From the IMG/VR virus record IMGVR_UViG_3300005264_000019, positions 1-57,915 of that record: DNA of 57,915 bases. One strand, given 5' to 3'. The notes under the pieces are model-generated. The model had not been told where the DNA came from, ran no database searches, and saw only the letters and a program-made list of their open reading frames with translations. This DNA comes from a virus. The position numbers and the translations under genes were made by a program. Below are positions 35,118 through 45,054 of this stretch, one piece after another (within the stretch, counting starts at the first letter, position 1; each line of letters opens with the position of its first letter).

Positions 35118-36049
35118 TATTTTCTATAATTTATCTGGATTTTCCCTTTAACTTCTTCAATATCAGAACGGAGATAAAATTGAGTTTTATCTCCAAAACT
35201 TATAGGTACTTTCCCATGCTCGTTAATCAAAACATGAAATCGCTGGCGGCTTACCCCCAGGCAATCAGCCGCTCGCTGACCACTACGGACATATTTTTTA
35301 ATATAACCTTCCAAAACCTTCCCGGTTTCATCAGTCAATCGCTGCCGAACCTGATCCATAAAACATTTGGCATACACTTTAACCTCAGACAACTTTAAAT
35401 CATAATTTTCAGCAATATCTTTCATATGAACCGGCATAATAGACTCCTTTCTAATTTCAATAAACGGACGTAATTCAGCAGCCTCACGAGGAACATCATT
35501 ATTTTTATGAGTAACCATAATTCCACAATCTAACAAATCCTTCCCCGCGTTAATAAACGTGTAACGAGGAAGAAAATAATATTTCTGATAGTTCAATACA
35601 GACGCTCTGTCTACCCCTTGGTAACAAAATACATTGTTAATCAAAAATACTAAAATTCCATCCGGGGCCAATAACGAATATAAATGATTCCAAATAGCCA
35701 ATGCGTCTTTTTCTTTCCATGGAGGATTACAAACAATAATATTAAACCCAGCCCCTGGCCGTACTACAGAAAGGGTGTCCCGTTCATCCACACGGGAATG
35801 TTTAGAAACAACATCAACCGAATACAATATGGAATTCCAATATAATGCTCCCTGCAAAGCAACTCCTAAAACCCCATCTCCCGCACATGCATCCAAAATA
35901 AGTGGATTAAACCCATCCAAATGAATAAAATGTGGCCGTAAATACTCCATAATCGCCTTAGCTACTACAGGATGAGTTTGTATATCCTGACGGCCTTCCC
36001 GTCCTGTCTGTGCTATTCCTCCACCTCTCCTACCCACATTATCCCCCAT
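35117..36049 (-). CDS. DNA methyltransferase with C-terminal HTH domain
   Basis: 310 residues. SAM-binding ILDACAGDGVLG and catalytic IIVCNPPWKEKD (NPPW) identify an amino-methyltransferase. The C-terminal 60 residues (GQRAADCLGVSRQRFHVLIN) are a helix-turn-helix that likely sets sequence recognition. Different from the DUF4942-type enzyme at 18963; no restriction gene nearby. It overlaps the clamp loader stop by 11 bases. Confidence 0.8.
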   Translation of the reverse strand: MGDNVGRRGGGIAQTGREGRQDIQTHPVVAKAIMEYLRPHFIHLDGFNPLILDACAGDGVLGVALQGALYWNSILYSVDVVSKHSRVDERDTLSVVRPGAGFNIIVCNPPWKEKDALAIWNHLYSLLAPDGILVFLINNVFCYQGVDRASVLNYQKYYFLPRYTFINAGKDLLDCGIMVTHKNNDVPREAAELRPFIEIRKESIMPVHMKDIAENYDLKLSEVKVYAKCFMDQVRQRLTDETGKVLEGYIKKYVRSGQRAADCLGVSRQRFHVLINEHGKVPISFGDKTQFYLRSDIEEVKGKIQINYRK

Positions 36050-36959
36050 AGATAGAATCTGTAATTGCGAATATCAACCCAGGCCATCCCTGATTATAGA
36101 AAGGATCCTTGAATGAATAAAAAACTTCATATGCACGCTGAAACTGAGGGTTAGTTGGTCCCTTTTCCATTAACATGGCCATATATCCCATAATTCCCCT
36201 ACGAATCTTCTCTTCTGCTCCAGGAGCTTTCTGGTCCTTTGCTGCAGCCATCGCTGATTTTATATCTTTTTTCAAAAGAGCCTGTGCTAAATTATGAGAC
36301 TCTGATTCCTGAACTGAATCCTGCAACAATCTATTACGATCATCAGGAGCAGCTTGTAATACCTTTCCAAGTAATTTTAAAGCATCCCGTGGAATACCTT
36401 CAGAATTCTCTACTATTTGAGATACCTGAATATCTTCAAGTTCCCAGTTATTATCAGCCATCAACTGTCGCACTTTTACGGATAAAGTTCTAAATGCTAA
36501 TGGTTCAAATAAGAATTCCTGGCACCGACTCCGGATAGTCTTTTTTAACTTCTGTGGGTCTGTAGTACAAAGAAAGAAATATGCCCAAGACGGAGGCTCT
36601 TCCAATGACTTCAAAAGAGCATTAGACCAGAAGTCATTTGCCATATGACATTCATCCAGAATATAAACCCGCTTACCTTCCAATGGAGGAAAATCTAAAC
36701 CGGCAATCAACGCTCTGGCATCATCAATATTACGCTGATCCGCAATATTGATTTCTTCAATATTTCCAGAATCAACCCCCAGTTCCTTTGCGCATGCCCG
36801 TGCTGTAGTCGTTTTACCGCATCCCCGGGTGCCATGAAATAAAAATGTCTGATCATGGTTTGCCTGTTTAAAAATATTCTGAAGCGTACGAATGCTCTCA
36901 GAATTCCCCCAAATCTCTCCCAACCTCTCAGGCCGATGTTCTACGTGTATGCCTCCCAT
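36039..36959 (-). CDS. DNA polymerase clamp-loader ATPase (DnaX-like)
   Basis: 306 residues. Walker A GTRGCGKTTTARA, Walker B VYILDECHMA, sensor SRC motif (RSRCQEFLFEPL). A shortened clamp loader consistent with the phage clamps. AGGAGG ribosome site directly before. Probably a homo-oligomer; separate delta subunits are not seen. Confidence 0.88.
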   Translation of the reverse strand: MGGIHVEHRPERLGEIWGNSESIRTLQNIFKQANHDQTFLFHGTRGCGKTTTARACAKELGVDSGNIEEINIADQRNIDDARALIAGLDFPPLEGKRVYILDECHMANDFWSNALLKSLEEPPSWAYFFLCTTDPQKLKKTIRSRCQEFLFEPLAFRTLSVKVRQLMADNNWELEDIQVSQIVENSEGIPRDALKLLGKVLQAAPDDRNRLLQDSVQESESHNLAQALLKKDIKSAMAAAKDQKAPGAEEKIRRGIMGYMAMLMEKGPTNPQFQRAYEVFYSFKDPFYNQGWPGLIFAITDSIYGG

Positions 36960-36967
36960 ACAACCTC

Positions 36968-39607
36968 CTATACTGCGTTAATTATTCCAACTTCATCCAC
37001 TGTGGACCATGATTCATCTACTCCCCCTACTGCCTTCTCAACATAAAAGGGAACAACTGCCCATGGACACATTTCAGGAATCCGTACATTTACTATCCAA
37101 GTCATCACTTTATCCAAATACTCTTCCTCTTCAGGATGTGCATCCAATACTAGACTATCGTGAATCTCACAGAAAACTTTTGATTTTGCTCCATCTTTCT
37201 TTAACTTATCGCTAAGAAGATTCATTGTCATCAATTTAACGTGTGCTGCAGTCCCTTGTATTGCAAAATTGGTAGCCTGCGTCTTAGCAAGATTTCCAAT
37301 TGCATAAAAACCAGTAAAATACCGAATCCTTCCGCTTTCCGTATACTTCTTCCAATTACGTTCACGCCATGCTCCCAAATCAGGGAATAAAATATTCCAG
37401 AAATAATTCTCTACTGATTTAATCCACTCCAACCATTCCTGATAAGACTCCATTCCAGTACGGCTACTAAAATCATCCCAATACTTGGAACCTTCTTCTG
37501 TTTTAAAAAATTCCCAAAAATAAGAAGCACTGGTATCCGCACTTGCACCGTATAACTGAGAAAATACAAACCCCGATTTCGTTTCTTGCCGAAAGGCCTT
37601 CGCTCCACCAGCATCAAACTTCGCAATCATGTCATCCCAGGAGTACTTCATAATATAAGCACCCATATCCCTATGCATGTCCTTACTAAGATTCCTGGCA
37701 TATTCCATCAAGACTTCATCTCGGGAATAACAGGCATACATGGATACTTCAAAAGCTCTGAAGTCATATTCCATAAACTGATGCCCCGGAGTAGGAATAA
37801 ACACATCCCGAAGTAGCTGTTTTACTTCCTTATCCCGCTTTGGAATATTCTGTAAATTTATTGAATTAGAACTGGTTCGATAAGTACTAACATTCCCCAG
37901 CCCAAAAAAACAATGAAGCGTCCCATCAACAACTTCTCTTTTTATACCAACAACATATTCAAGAACTTTAGACCATTTCCTGTATTTCTGAATATGCCCG
38001 TATACTGCAGATTTCCCCTGCTTTGCCAAATCTTCCAAAACTGACTTATCTGTAGACGGCTCCCCACCCTTCGTCTTCTTTTTAACCTTTTCTCCCATAT
38101 ATGCATAAATAAAATCTTTCAAATCATCTGTGGACCCCTGATCAAACAAATGGCCATTTATCTCCCGCCATTTTGCTACATCAGGATCGTTTTGAATTGC
38201 CTCATTTGCTTCAGAAATATAATTAAGAACATCTTTCTCAGCCTGCATCAATCCCGAAGTAGAAATATTTACACCATTCCGTTCCATTCCAACATATGTA
38301 CTAGAAGACTTCATAAATAAATCAAAACCTTTCCGGCGATGACCATCCATGTGAGCTATTTGATTATCTGCTATTTTATATGTAAGATGGCTATCTTCTG
38401 CGCAATAAAGACAAACTTCATCTATTGGTGCGTATTCCATCATATTGATTCTATTAGCTGAATCGGAATCATCCCCAGGACGAGTATATTCTATATATGG
38501 ATCCAGCCGATTATCATACCCCATATTTCCATAGTGGACATATGAGAGAAATTTCAATCCAGTAATTCCAGGACGGTTATCCATAATATGCTGGGCCACA
38601 TAGGGATCAAAATACCAATTTGCTACTTTATATCCCAACAATACTTCGGTCCAGGTTTCCTCATACTTATGATTATGAGCAACCTTCTGAATCTTTTTAT
38701 TCTGTAATAATTGTGCTAATTCATACCGAAATTCCCGACTGGCATACATTTCAAAACCAAATGACATAATACCATTTGAAATTGATACACAAATAATCTT
38801 ATGCCCTTTCTTATCCGGTTTCAAACCCGTAGTCTCATAATCAAAAGCAACCCGTTTGGCTTTCTGGCAAGTCTTAATCCAAGAAATAGCTTCCTGTTCA
38901 TTATCCAGATACCCACATTCTGAACTGTAATCATATTTATGAAATGTTTTATGATCTTTTAAAGCATCCCGTATCAACTTACGAGAAGACTTATCCAAAA
39001 CAAAACTTTTCATCCACCGAACGACTACAGGATCAAACACTGGATAAACCATCGCTTTCAATTCCTGGTCAGGGATCTGCCAACCCGCCCAGCATACAAT
39101 ATCCCCGGTTTTCACTCTGGAACTTGCGCGATGCTCCAATATTGCAGCAACCGGGTCCTTCCCGACCAGTATAATCTTCTCAGGCTTCAACTTCCTGATA
39201 GTTCGGAATAACTGATATCTACAATTATTCCGCATACCATCTTTCACTTTATCAACGGGATAACGTACAGCCCATGACATCCAGCAATCCCGGTCCAAAT
39301 CCACTCCGGACTTGTAAAATTCTTCTTTTAAAAATTCATACTGTTCCCCGGAACGATAATTTTTAGTTACTATAGAACTAAGCTCCGGGGAATCACAAAC
39401 TACAAGGATTTTCTTATGTCCACTACCAATATACATTGCTTCAGTATTCTTCTCTTGGCATTGCACCTTCAAAGAACACTTATCACATTTATTCCGCAAA
39501 CATTTTCTATCTTCACCATCCTGAATCTTTTTATCAATATCCGATAATGCACGTTCAATATCAGTCTGTGCTTGTGAAACGTCTATAAATTCCCCGAATA
39601 ACCCCAT
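36968..39607 (-). CDS. DNA polymerase I with N-terminal UDG-like domain
   Basis: 879 residues. N-terminal UDG-type domain with a 4-Cys cluster (C36, C41, C44, C50), then a 3'-5' exonuclease with AFDYETTGLKPDK, HNHKYEETW and YCAEDSHLTYK, then family A polymerase motifs: EYDFRAFEVS (motif A), RQETKSGFVFSQLYG (motif B) and IHDSLVLD (motif C). This domain fusion is known from SPO1-like phages with modified DNA; here it may read deaminated or modified bases. It is the main replicative polymerase. Confidence 0.9.
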   Translation of the reverse strand: MGLFGEFIDVSQAQTDIERALSDIDKKIQDGEDRKCLRNKCDKCSLKVQCQEKNTEAMYIGSGHKKILVVCDSPELSSIVTKNYRSGEQYEFLKEEFYKSGVDLDRDCWMSWAVRYPVDKVKDGMRNNCRYQLFRTIRKLKPEKIILVGKDPVAAILEHRASSRVKTGDIVCWAGWQIPDQELKAMVYPVFDPVVVRWMKSFVLDKSSRKLIRDALKDHKTFHKYDYSSECGYLDNEQEAISWIKTCQKAKRVAFDYETTGLKPDKKGHKIICVSISNGIMSFGFEMYASREFRYELAQLLQNKKIQKVAHNHKYEETWTEVLLGYKVANWYFDPYVAQHIMDNRPGITGLKFLSYVHYGNMGYDNRLDPYIEYTRPGDDSDSANRINMMEYAPIDEVCLYCAEDSHLTYKIADNQIAHMDGHRRKGFDLFMKSSSTYVGMERNGVNISTSGLMQAEKDVLNYISEANEAIQNDPDVAKWREINGHLFDQGSTDDLKDFIYAYMGEKVKKKTKGGEPSTDKSVLEDLAKQGKSAVYGHIQKYRKWSKVLEYVVGIKREVVDGTLHCFFGLGNVSTYRTSSNSINLQNIPKRDKEVKQLLRDVFIPTPGHQFMEYDFRAFEVSMYACYSRDEVLMEYARNLSKDMHRDMGAYIMKYSWDDMIAKFDAGGAKAFRQETKSGFVFSQLYGASADTSASYFWEFFKTEEGSKYWDDFSSRTGMESYQEWLEWIKSVENYFWNILFPDLGAWRERNWKKYTESGRIRYFTGFYAIGNLAKTQATNFAIQGTAAHVKLMTMNLLSDKLKKDGAKSKVFCEIHDSLVLDAHPEEEEYLDKVMTWIVNVRIPEMCPWAVVPFYVEKAVGGVDESWSTVDEVGIINAV

Positions 39608-39608
39608 A

Positions 39609-40640
39609 CTAACCTTTCTTCCCTGTTCCGATGTACTGTAATCCTTTTTCAGTATCCTCAGACACCATTAAATAATACCCTTTCAAATCAGGCCTTTCCA
39701 AAAGAGTAAACGATTTTCCGATAAGGGACCGAAGAACTGATACAGAGGCTGATAGAGAAATATCCACGTCTCCCGTATATTCCATATCTACAGTCTCTTC
39801 AAAAGAACCAGTCATATTCTCACCAGAAAGACATACTGTTGAAGTAGTATGATCAAAAGATATAATTACACTCTTGCCGGATTCCTGATCATCTTCTCCA
39901 AAACTGGAAACATGCTTTAAAACACTAGCCATTGTATCCGGAAGAATTTGTGAAAAAATAGGAATAGCTTTCTTCAACATCTGAGTTTGAAACTTTTCAA
40001 TCCCTTCAACAGTTACTCCAGAAGGAACACGCCCCCTGCGGCATTCAACATAAGTAGTTAAATCAGTGAACCGGACTACATTATCAGTAATCTGAATCCT
40101 GGCATCTGTCCCCATACCCATATGAGTAAGAATTCCTACTTGATCCGCATTCAAATAAAAAGGATCTGTACTGATATCCATAATTAACATTTCAGGATTA
40201 GTTTTATTAACTGCAACATCTCCCAGAAACTGAATACCTTTATTACCAGTCCCATCAAAAATACACATTTCGAGAATTTCCCAAAACCGCTCTGAAAGAT
40301 TTGTCATGTCATCATAATCCATGCTTATCACACGATCATCAGAAATATCTTTCTTTTTCAAAGTACCTTTCCGAACCCCATCAGATATTTTAATCTGACT
40401 TTTCATATCCCGGATATCCAGATCACCTGCTCCCATATCCCGCAGAATATTATCCAACGTCTTTGCGGATACTACCGCATCAATGTTCAATCCAGGCATT
40501 AAAACATCAATATCCATTACATGGGACCGTACTGAAATACGATCAGCTGAAAAATGAATAAGATCATCCCCACCAGATAACTTCGCCACTGTTGCAAATG
40601 CTAATACTACACCAGCAATTTCCGACTTCTTTACTTTCAT
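39609..40640 (-). CDS. Second sliding-clamp-like protein
   Basis: 343 residues directly after the DNA polymerase gene. Beta-strand/helix repeats of clamp type (DIDVLMPGLNIDAVVSAKTL and the C-terminal VSVLRSLIGKSFTLLERPD) but without the VATDG-like signature of DnaN. Length and position suggest a divergent clamp, processivity factor or inactive duplicate. Confidence is for a clamp-like fold, not activity. Confidence 0.55.
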   Translation of the reverse strand: MKVKKSEIAGVVLAFATVAKLSGGDDLIHFSADRISVRSHVMDIDVLMPGLNIDAVVSAKTLDNILRDMGAGDLDIRDMKSQIKISDGVRKGTLKKKDISDDRVISMDYDDMTNLSERFWEILEMCIFDGTGNKGIQFLGDVAVNKTNPEMLIMDISTDPFYLNADQVGILTHMGMGTDARIQITDNVVRFTDLTTYVECRRGRVPSGVTVEGIEKFQTQMLKKAIPIFSQILPDTMASVLKHVSSFGEDDQESGKSVIISFDHTTSTVCLSGENMTGSFEETVDMEYTGDVDISLSASVSVLRSLIGKSFTLLERPDLKGYYLMVSEDTEKGLQYIGTGKKG

Positions 40641-40649
40641 AAGAGCCTC

Positions 40650-41288
40650 CTATATATCTATCTTATCCCGGAATTTCCGGGCTTTCGCCTTCATTTCTTT
40701 AGGACCGCATACGGCACTGGTAGCCCCCTGGGAAGTTTGCAGTAACCCCTGCTGTATGAATAATGTCCGGTATGCGCTGACCCGAACTACTGACACATTA
40801 CTCCATTCTGAAATCCTCTGCACTCCCGGCAATTTCCCCTGGCCACCTTTTAACATTGCATCTATTACACGGTCCATTTCTTCTAAAACCACATCTTTTT
40901 TAGGAACTATATGCTTTACTGATTTTGGAACTATCTTCTCAGGATCCATTAACATTATGATTCCTATTTCTACTCCGGACAAAAGAACCATTAAAAAGAT
41001 CCCTAAAAATTTCTCAGCATCCACCTGTAACAATTGAGCTACCCGGGTAAACTCTGCTGAAGCAACCGACCCATAGGATATCCCTGCAATATCCCGTAGA
41101 ACTTGCTGTTCCCCTTCCAGTCGGTTAATAGTTGAAATGGCATGTTCTCTCTGAAGAGCGAAAATAACCCGGTGCTGCGTCAATTCTGAACGCTCTTGTG
41201 ATCTAATAGTAATCGTAGTGGAAAGCCTATCTGACGCCGTTATCCATCCAGATTCAAGGATATCAATCTGATCTATTTTTTCATCCAC
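40650..41288 (-). CDS. Membrane-anchored protein with C-terminal winged-helix-like domain
   Basis: 212 residues: coiled-coil N-terminus (residues about 1-75), one transmembrane helix (LGIFLMVLLSGVEIGIIMLM, about 95-115), then a DNA-binding-like segment ending YRTLFIQQGLLQTSQGA. Such an arrangement could tether phage DNA to the membrane. Start GTG 41288 in an open frame that follows a TAG. Role inferred from topology. Confidence 0.55.
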   Translation of the reverse strand: MDEKIDQIDILESGWITASDRLSTTITIRSQERSELTQHRVIFALQREHAISTINRLEGEQQVLRDIAGISYGSVASAEFTRVAQLLQVDAEKFLGIFLMVLLSGVEIGIIMLMDPEKIVPKSVKHIVPKKDVVLEEMDRVIDAMLKGGQGKLPGVQRISEWSNVSVVRVSAYRTLFIQQGLLQTSQGATSAVCGPKEMKAKARKFRDKIDI

Positions 41289-41316
41289 CTCTGCGGATAT
41301 TTCCTGTAATCGATCT

Positions 41317-41550
41317 TCATACTATCCTCCATCCAGTACTCCAAATCTTATGTTTACGATAAAATTTCTTTACTTCCAGGATCTGCCATACTTTCAAAAG
41401 ATCATAAGAAATACCAATTACTCCCATTACAATCTTGCCAAATAAAGTCCCTGCCAACGATACTAAAAATATCACAGTAATCGTAATTGAAATAAGTTCC
41501 AGTATGGAACCTCCGGGACTCCGCTTAATCTGATCTATAATATGCCTCAT
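41317..41550 (-). CDS. Small membrane protein
   Basis: 77 residues with one central transmembrane helix (LISITITVIFLVSLAGTLFG) and possibly a second hydrophobic stretch. Not a clear holin. Unassigned. Confidence 0.6.
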   Translation of the reverse strand: MRHIIDQIKRSPGGSILELISITITVIFLVSLAGTLFGKIVMGVIGISYDLLKVWQILEVKKFYRKHKIWSTGWRIV

Positions 41551-41560
41551 AATATTCCCC

Positions 41561-41998
41561 TTAATCCCAGCAATTGGACCAGCATTTTCTATAAAGAATC
41601 ATGCCATGATGAACTACAGTTTCAATATAACCACCAACCTTATTTACAGCATCCTTTTCAGCATTCTCTGCATCCGATTCATAAAAATAAAAAGAACCTT
41701 TACCGGGAATAAAAACATGAGGATAATCTATAAACTTATTCCCATTATATCCGGGAATACTTTTCGGAATTTGCTCCCAAATCGTTTCTTTATTTATATT
41801 TTCAGAGCTACAAATAAACGTAGTGTATTGTTCTCTATGAGTGATATAAAACCAACGTTCAAATCTATGAATTGCATACCGTAAAGTAAAACCATCAGAT
41901 TTCCATTTCCGGCATACTGCTAAAACATCTTCAGCAGTTACTGATTCCATGCCCTCTAAAACCTGGTCAACTTTAAAATCTACAAATCGTTTTCTCAT
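41561..41998 (-). CDS. Hypothetical protein, first gene after early promoter 5
   Basis: 145 residues, mixed, basic N-terminus (MRKRFVDFKVDQVLEGMESV) and Cys/Trp at the end. ATG is reached from promoter repeat 5. Unassigned. Confidence 0.6.
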   Translation of the reverse strand: MRKRFVDFKVDQVLEGMESVTAEDVLAVCRKWKSDGFTLRYAIHRFERWFYITHREQYTTFICSSENINKETIWEQIPKSIPGYNGNKFIDYPHVFIPGKGSFYFYESDAENAEKDAVNKVGGYIETVVHHGMILYRKCWSNCWD

Positions 41999-42009
41999 AG
42001 TATCCCCCG

Positions 42010-42061
42010 GTAATCTTTTGATAATTCACTTTATTCCAATATAGCGAATATGTCAATAGTT
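42010..42061 (-). promoter_or_regulatory. Early promoter repeat 5 (divergent copy)
   Basis: Minus strand: TTGACA at 42056-42051, 17-bp spacer of different sequence, TAAAGT at 42033-42028, conserved ATCAAAAGATTAC leader. Confirms that the boxes and leader, not the spacer, are conserved. Confidence 0.75.
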
Positions 42062-43460
42062 AAAAAGCAACTTTAGATGAAATTTGTGAATCTAAATATG
42101 CCTGCCCAATTGAATGGCTATAAGTAATTACAGCATCCCTGGCACCCCGCTTAGAATGCCTACTTTTCAATGGAGATACCCGCATTACTCCTTTACCCTC
42201 ATCATTTTTTGCAGTCCATAGAGCAAATAATTCTGACATGTGAGAAGAAATTACTTTTGCTTCTGGAATACTTGTAAGGTCTGGTCGTTGCCCTGGCCGT
42301 AACTTATCACTAGTAACCTGAAGAGCCCCCATGATTGCAATGTTCATTTCACTGGCCATTTGTTTCAAATCAATCCAGGTTTGTTCAATCCGAACACGGC
42401 GTTCATCCCTTCCAGAATTATCCATAATTGCCGGATAATCAATTAAAATTAACCGGGGCTGAAAACCTTCCCGCTGATTTGCCCGAATTAAATCATTCTG
42501 CAATCCGGACATCCGTAAAGTATTCGTAGGATATGACCAAACCTTTGCCTGAGTGCCTTGCCATAAATACTGAAGCCCTTTCTGTTGCTGAATAATATGA
42601 TCCTTTTCCAATGGTTTTGCTTCAATTTCCCGGTGCCGAATATGATATAAACCATCCATATACTCGAATTCCGGAATATCTACCATAGGTTCAGAATCAT
42701 GAATCGCACGCCTTCTAAGTTGCGCCTGCCAAATTCTTTTCAACATATCAATTTCAGACATTTCCAAGGATAACAACAAAGTAGGAATTCCTTGAGAAAC
42801 TGCCTGTAAAAACGTAAATACCATCCACCATGTTTTTCCCAAACCAGTTTTAGCCATAAATCCAGTAACTTCAGAAGGGTATAATCCAGAAACAATCTGC
42901 CCTAATGCTCCCGGATATTTCAAAATATACGGATCCCCTACAGCAAATGCTTGCTTAATAGGATCAACATCCCATAACAGGTCTATACCAACTCCGACAC
43001 CCCTCTCAGGCATACTATATCGGGCAATTAAAGCATCTGCAGCTCCCAGGTCCCCCGCCTTCATATGCAAAGACAACCTATCCTGAAAATCCTTTATAGA
43101 TTGTTCCTGCAAATATTTTTCAGCTGTATTCACCTCATACGGAAGATTAAACCCATCTGGTTCCTGGTCCAACTGTGCTGAAATAGACTGCAGGAATCTT
43201 CCTACAGCCTCTACGTCATCCTTTTCCATTGCAGAACGATAATTTAAAAACAACCGTTCTATATTTTTACCAGGAGCAGTTCCATAATCCCGGAAAAAAT
43301 CCCTACACCATTTCCCAACCAATTTGGCATACGGAGTTTGAAATTTCATAGGGTATTCAATAAACTCCCTCAAAAAATCTTCCTGCGTCAACATATTCAG
43401 AATTATTTTTCTTTCCGGACTTATATCTACTTCCGAAAATTTAATTTTATTATGATCCAA
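42060..43460 (-). CDS. Replicative DNA helicase (DnaB-like)
   Basis: About 466 residues. RecA-fold with Walker A MAKTGLGKTWW, DnaB-like EMSEIDMLKRIWQ, Walker B LILIDYPAIM, and a later KVISSHMSELFALW. It unwinds the fork with the primase. Start taken at TTG 43460 with AAGGAAGG six bases upstream; earlier reading from 43487 has no ribosome site. Overlaps the SNF2 gene by 11 bases. Confidence 0.85.
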   Translation of the reverse strand: MDHNKIKFSEVDISPERKIILNMLTQEDFLREFIEYPMKFQTPYAKLVGKWCRDFFRDYGTAPGKNIERLFLNYRSAMEKDDVEAVGRFLQSISAQLDQEPDGFNLPYEVNTAEKYLQEQSIKDFQDRLSLHMKAGDLGAADALIARYSMPERGVGVGIDLLWDVDPIKQAFAVGDPYILKYPGALGQIVSGLYPSEVTGFMAKTGLGKTWWMVFTFLQAVSQGIPTLLLSLEMSEIDMLKRIWQAQLRRRAIHDSEPMVDIPEFEYMDGLYHIRHREIEAKPLEKDHIIQQQKGLQYLWQGTQAKVWSYPTNTLRMSGLQNDLIRANQREGFQPRLILIDYPAIMDNSGRDERRVRIEQTWIDLKQMASEMNIAIMGALQVTSDKLRPGQRPDLTSIPEAKVISSHMSELFALWTAKNDEGKGVMRVSPLKSRHSKRGARDAVITYSHSIGQAYLDSQISSKVAF

Positions 43461-45054
43461 CACGAACCTTCCTTTGTGATTTTTCAAGTCTATTCATAAG
43501 CATATTAAACATAGGAGTTTCCGCTGCCTCAGTACCATCCATAGTGGCATCCACTATTTTCTGTTTTGCATTTATGATTTCCAAAAGATCAGTATCAATT
43601 GAACCCTCTGCAATCAAATAATAAGCAAATACTGCATCTGCTGTTTGACCCAACCGGTGTACTCGGTCTTCCCCTTGAGTATGTGCCGTGGGACTCCATG
43701 CGAATTCCAAATGAGCCGTCGCGTTTGCTGCAGTTAAAGTTAACCCAACGCCTGCAGCTTGAAGATTTCCTACTAACAACCGAATCTTTGGATCCTCTTG
43801 AAAAGCATCCACTGCAGCCTGCCGACCCTTTCCGGTAACACTGCCATCAATCTTAACAGCCATTCCAGGAAATGCGGTCATTAAACTTGTTACTGTTTCC
43901 CTATGAGTCCCAAATACTACCAACTTACCGTTATTCTCCAAATAATCTGTAATCCACTTTATTACAGCTTTCATCTTCATCTTGACAGATAATTGTTTTA
44001 ATTGTTCGATAACAGACAAAATATTCATCGTATCTTTACCGGTACGTTTCCGAACTGCGGAATTTAATAATTTTTCTACCTCAGAATACTCTTTCCGGTA
44101 TTTCGCTTCGACGTCCATAGGAATGGGAATTCTCTGTTTCGGAGGCAATTCCGTTAAAACGTCTTCTTTTTTCCTACGAATCATAATACTACGGAGTAGT
44201 GCATTTAATTCCCCTAAATTCGTAGCACCTTTATATTCCATATACCCTGAAAACCTATTCCGTTCCGGTGCGCAAAATCGGGAACCAAATCTATGTGGAG
44301 ATGGAAACATATCTGAACGTAAAATATTCAGAATATTAAAAAACTCATATGGTCGGTTTTCAATAGGAGTTCCTGATAATGCAATCAACGGCCTATTCCG
44401 ACAAACCGCTCTGAAGGCCCGTGTTCGCTTTGCTTCAGACCCCTGAGTTCTCTTTATATACTGAACTTCATCTGCAATGATCTGAACCGGATTCATACGA
44501 ATAATGGTATCTTTCCAAAACGTTAGAATATCATAATTGATAATCCAAACATCCCCACCAGCCAAATACGGAGTTCTACCGGATAAAATAGTCACTGATT
44601 TTTCACCATTACACCACATATGATATTCACGTTCCCAATTCAATTTTACAGAAGCTGGACATACTATCAACAAAGGATACGTTTTCCGAAGGGAAACATA
44701 AGATAAAGCCTGGCAAGATTTTCCAAGCCCCATATCATCCCCCAGGAGAATGGATCCGGAATACCTATCAGCAAACCGAACACCAGTCTTCTGGTAATCC
44801 CGTAAACGATGAGATACCCCGGGAAGTTCTGAGTTATCTTCTAATTCAGATATTGAAAAATTCAGGGACTTCAATACAGTGCGATTCCGATCACTATCTG
44901 CAACCCACCAAAACCATCTACCATCTATATGCTCCGACTCTGCCCCATATAAAGACTTCACATACCCAAGAACCTTAAAAAACTCGGACCGGACTGTATT
45001 AAATTCGGTCCGAATTCTACCATGGATTATTTCAGCATTTCTAAAATATCCCAT
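43450..45054 (-). CDS. SNF2-family DNA helicase/translocase
   Basis: 534 residues. Motif I GDDMGLGKSCQAL, motif II ADEVQYIK, motif III ALSGTPIENRPYE, motifs V-VI (VGLTLTAANATAHLEFAWSP, QGEDRVHRLGQT). Full two-lobe SF2 core without accessory domains, typical of phage SNF2 proteins that act in replication fork or recombination work. ATG is coupled to the previous stop (TAATG). Confidence 0.9.
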   Translation of the reverse strand: MGYFRNAEIIHGRIRTEFNTVRSEFFKVLGYVKSLYGAESEHIDGRWFWWVADSDRNRTVLKSLNFSISELEDNSELPGVSHRLRDYQKTGVRFADRYSGSILLGDDMGLGKSCQALSYVSLRKTYPLLIVCPASVKLNWEREYHMWCNGEKSVTILSGRTPYLAGGDVWIINYDILTFWKDTIIRMNPVQIIADEVQYIKRTQGSEAKRTRAFRAVCRNRPLIALSGTPIENRPYEFFNILNILRSDMFPSPHRFGSRFCAPERNRFSGYMEYKGATNLGELNALLRSIMIRRKKEDVLTELPPKQRIPIPMDVEAKYRKEYSEVEKLLNSAVRKRTGKDTMNILSVIEQLKQLSVKMKMKAVIKWITDYLENNGKLVVFGTHRETVTSLMTAFPGMAVKIDGSVTGKGRQAAVDAFQEDPKIRLLVGNLQAAGVGLTLTAANATAHLEFAWSPTAHTQGEDRVHRLGQTADAVFAYYLIAEGSIDTDLLEIINAKQKIVDATMDGTEAAETPMFNMLMNRLEKSQRKVRVGS

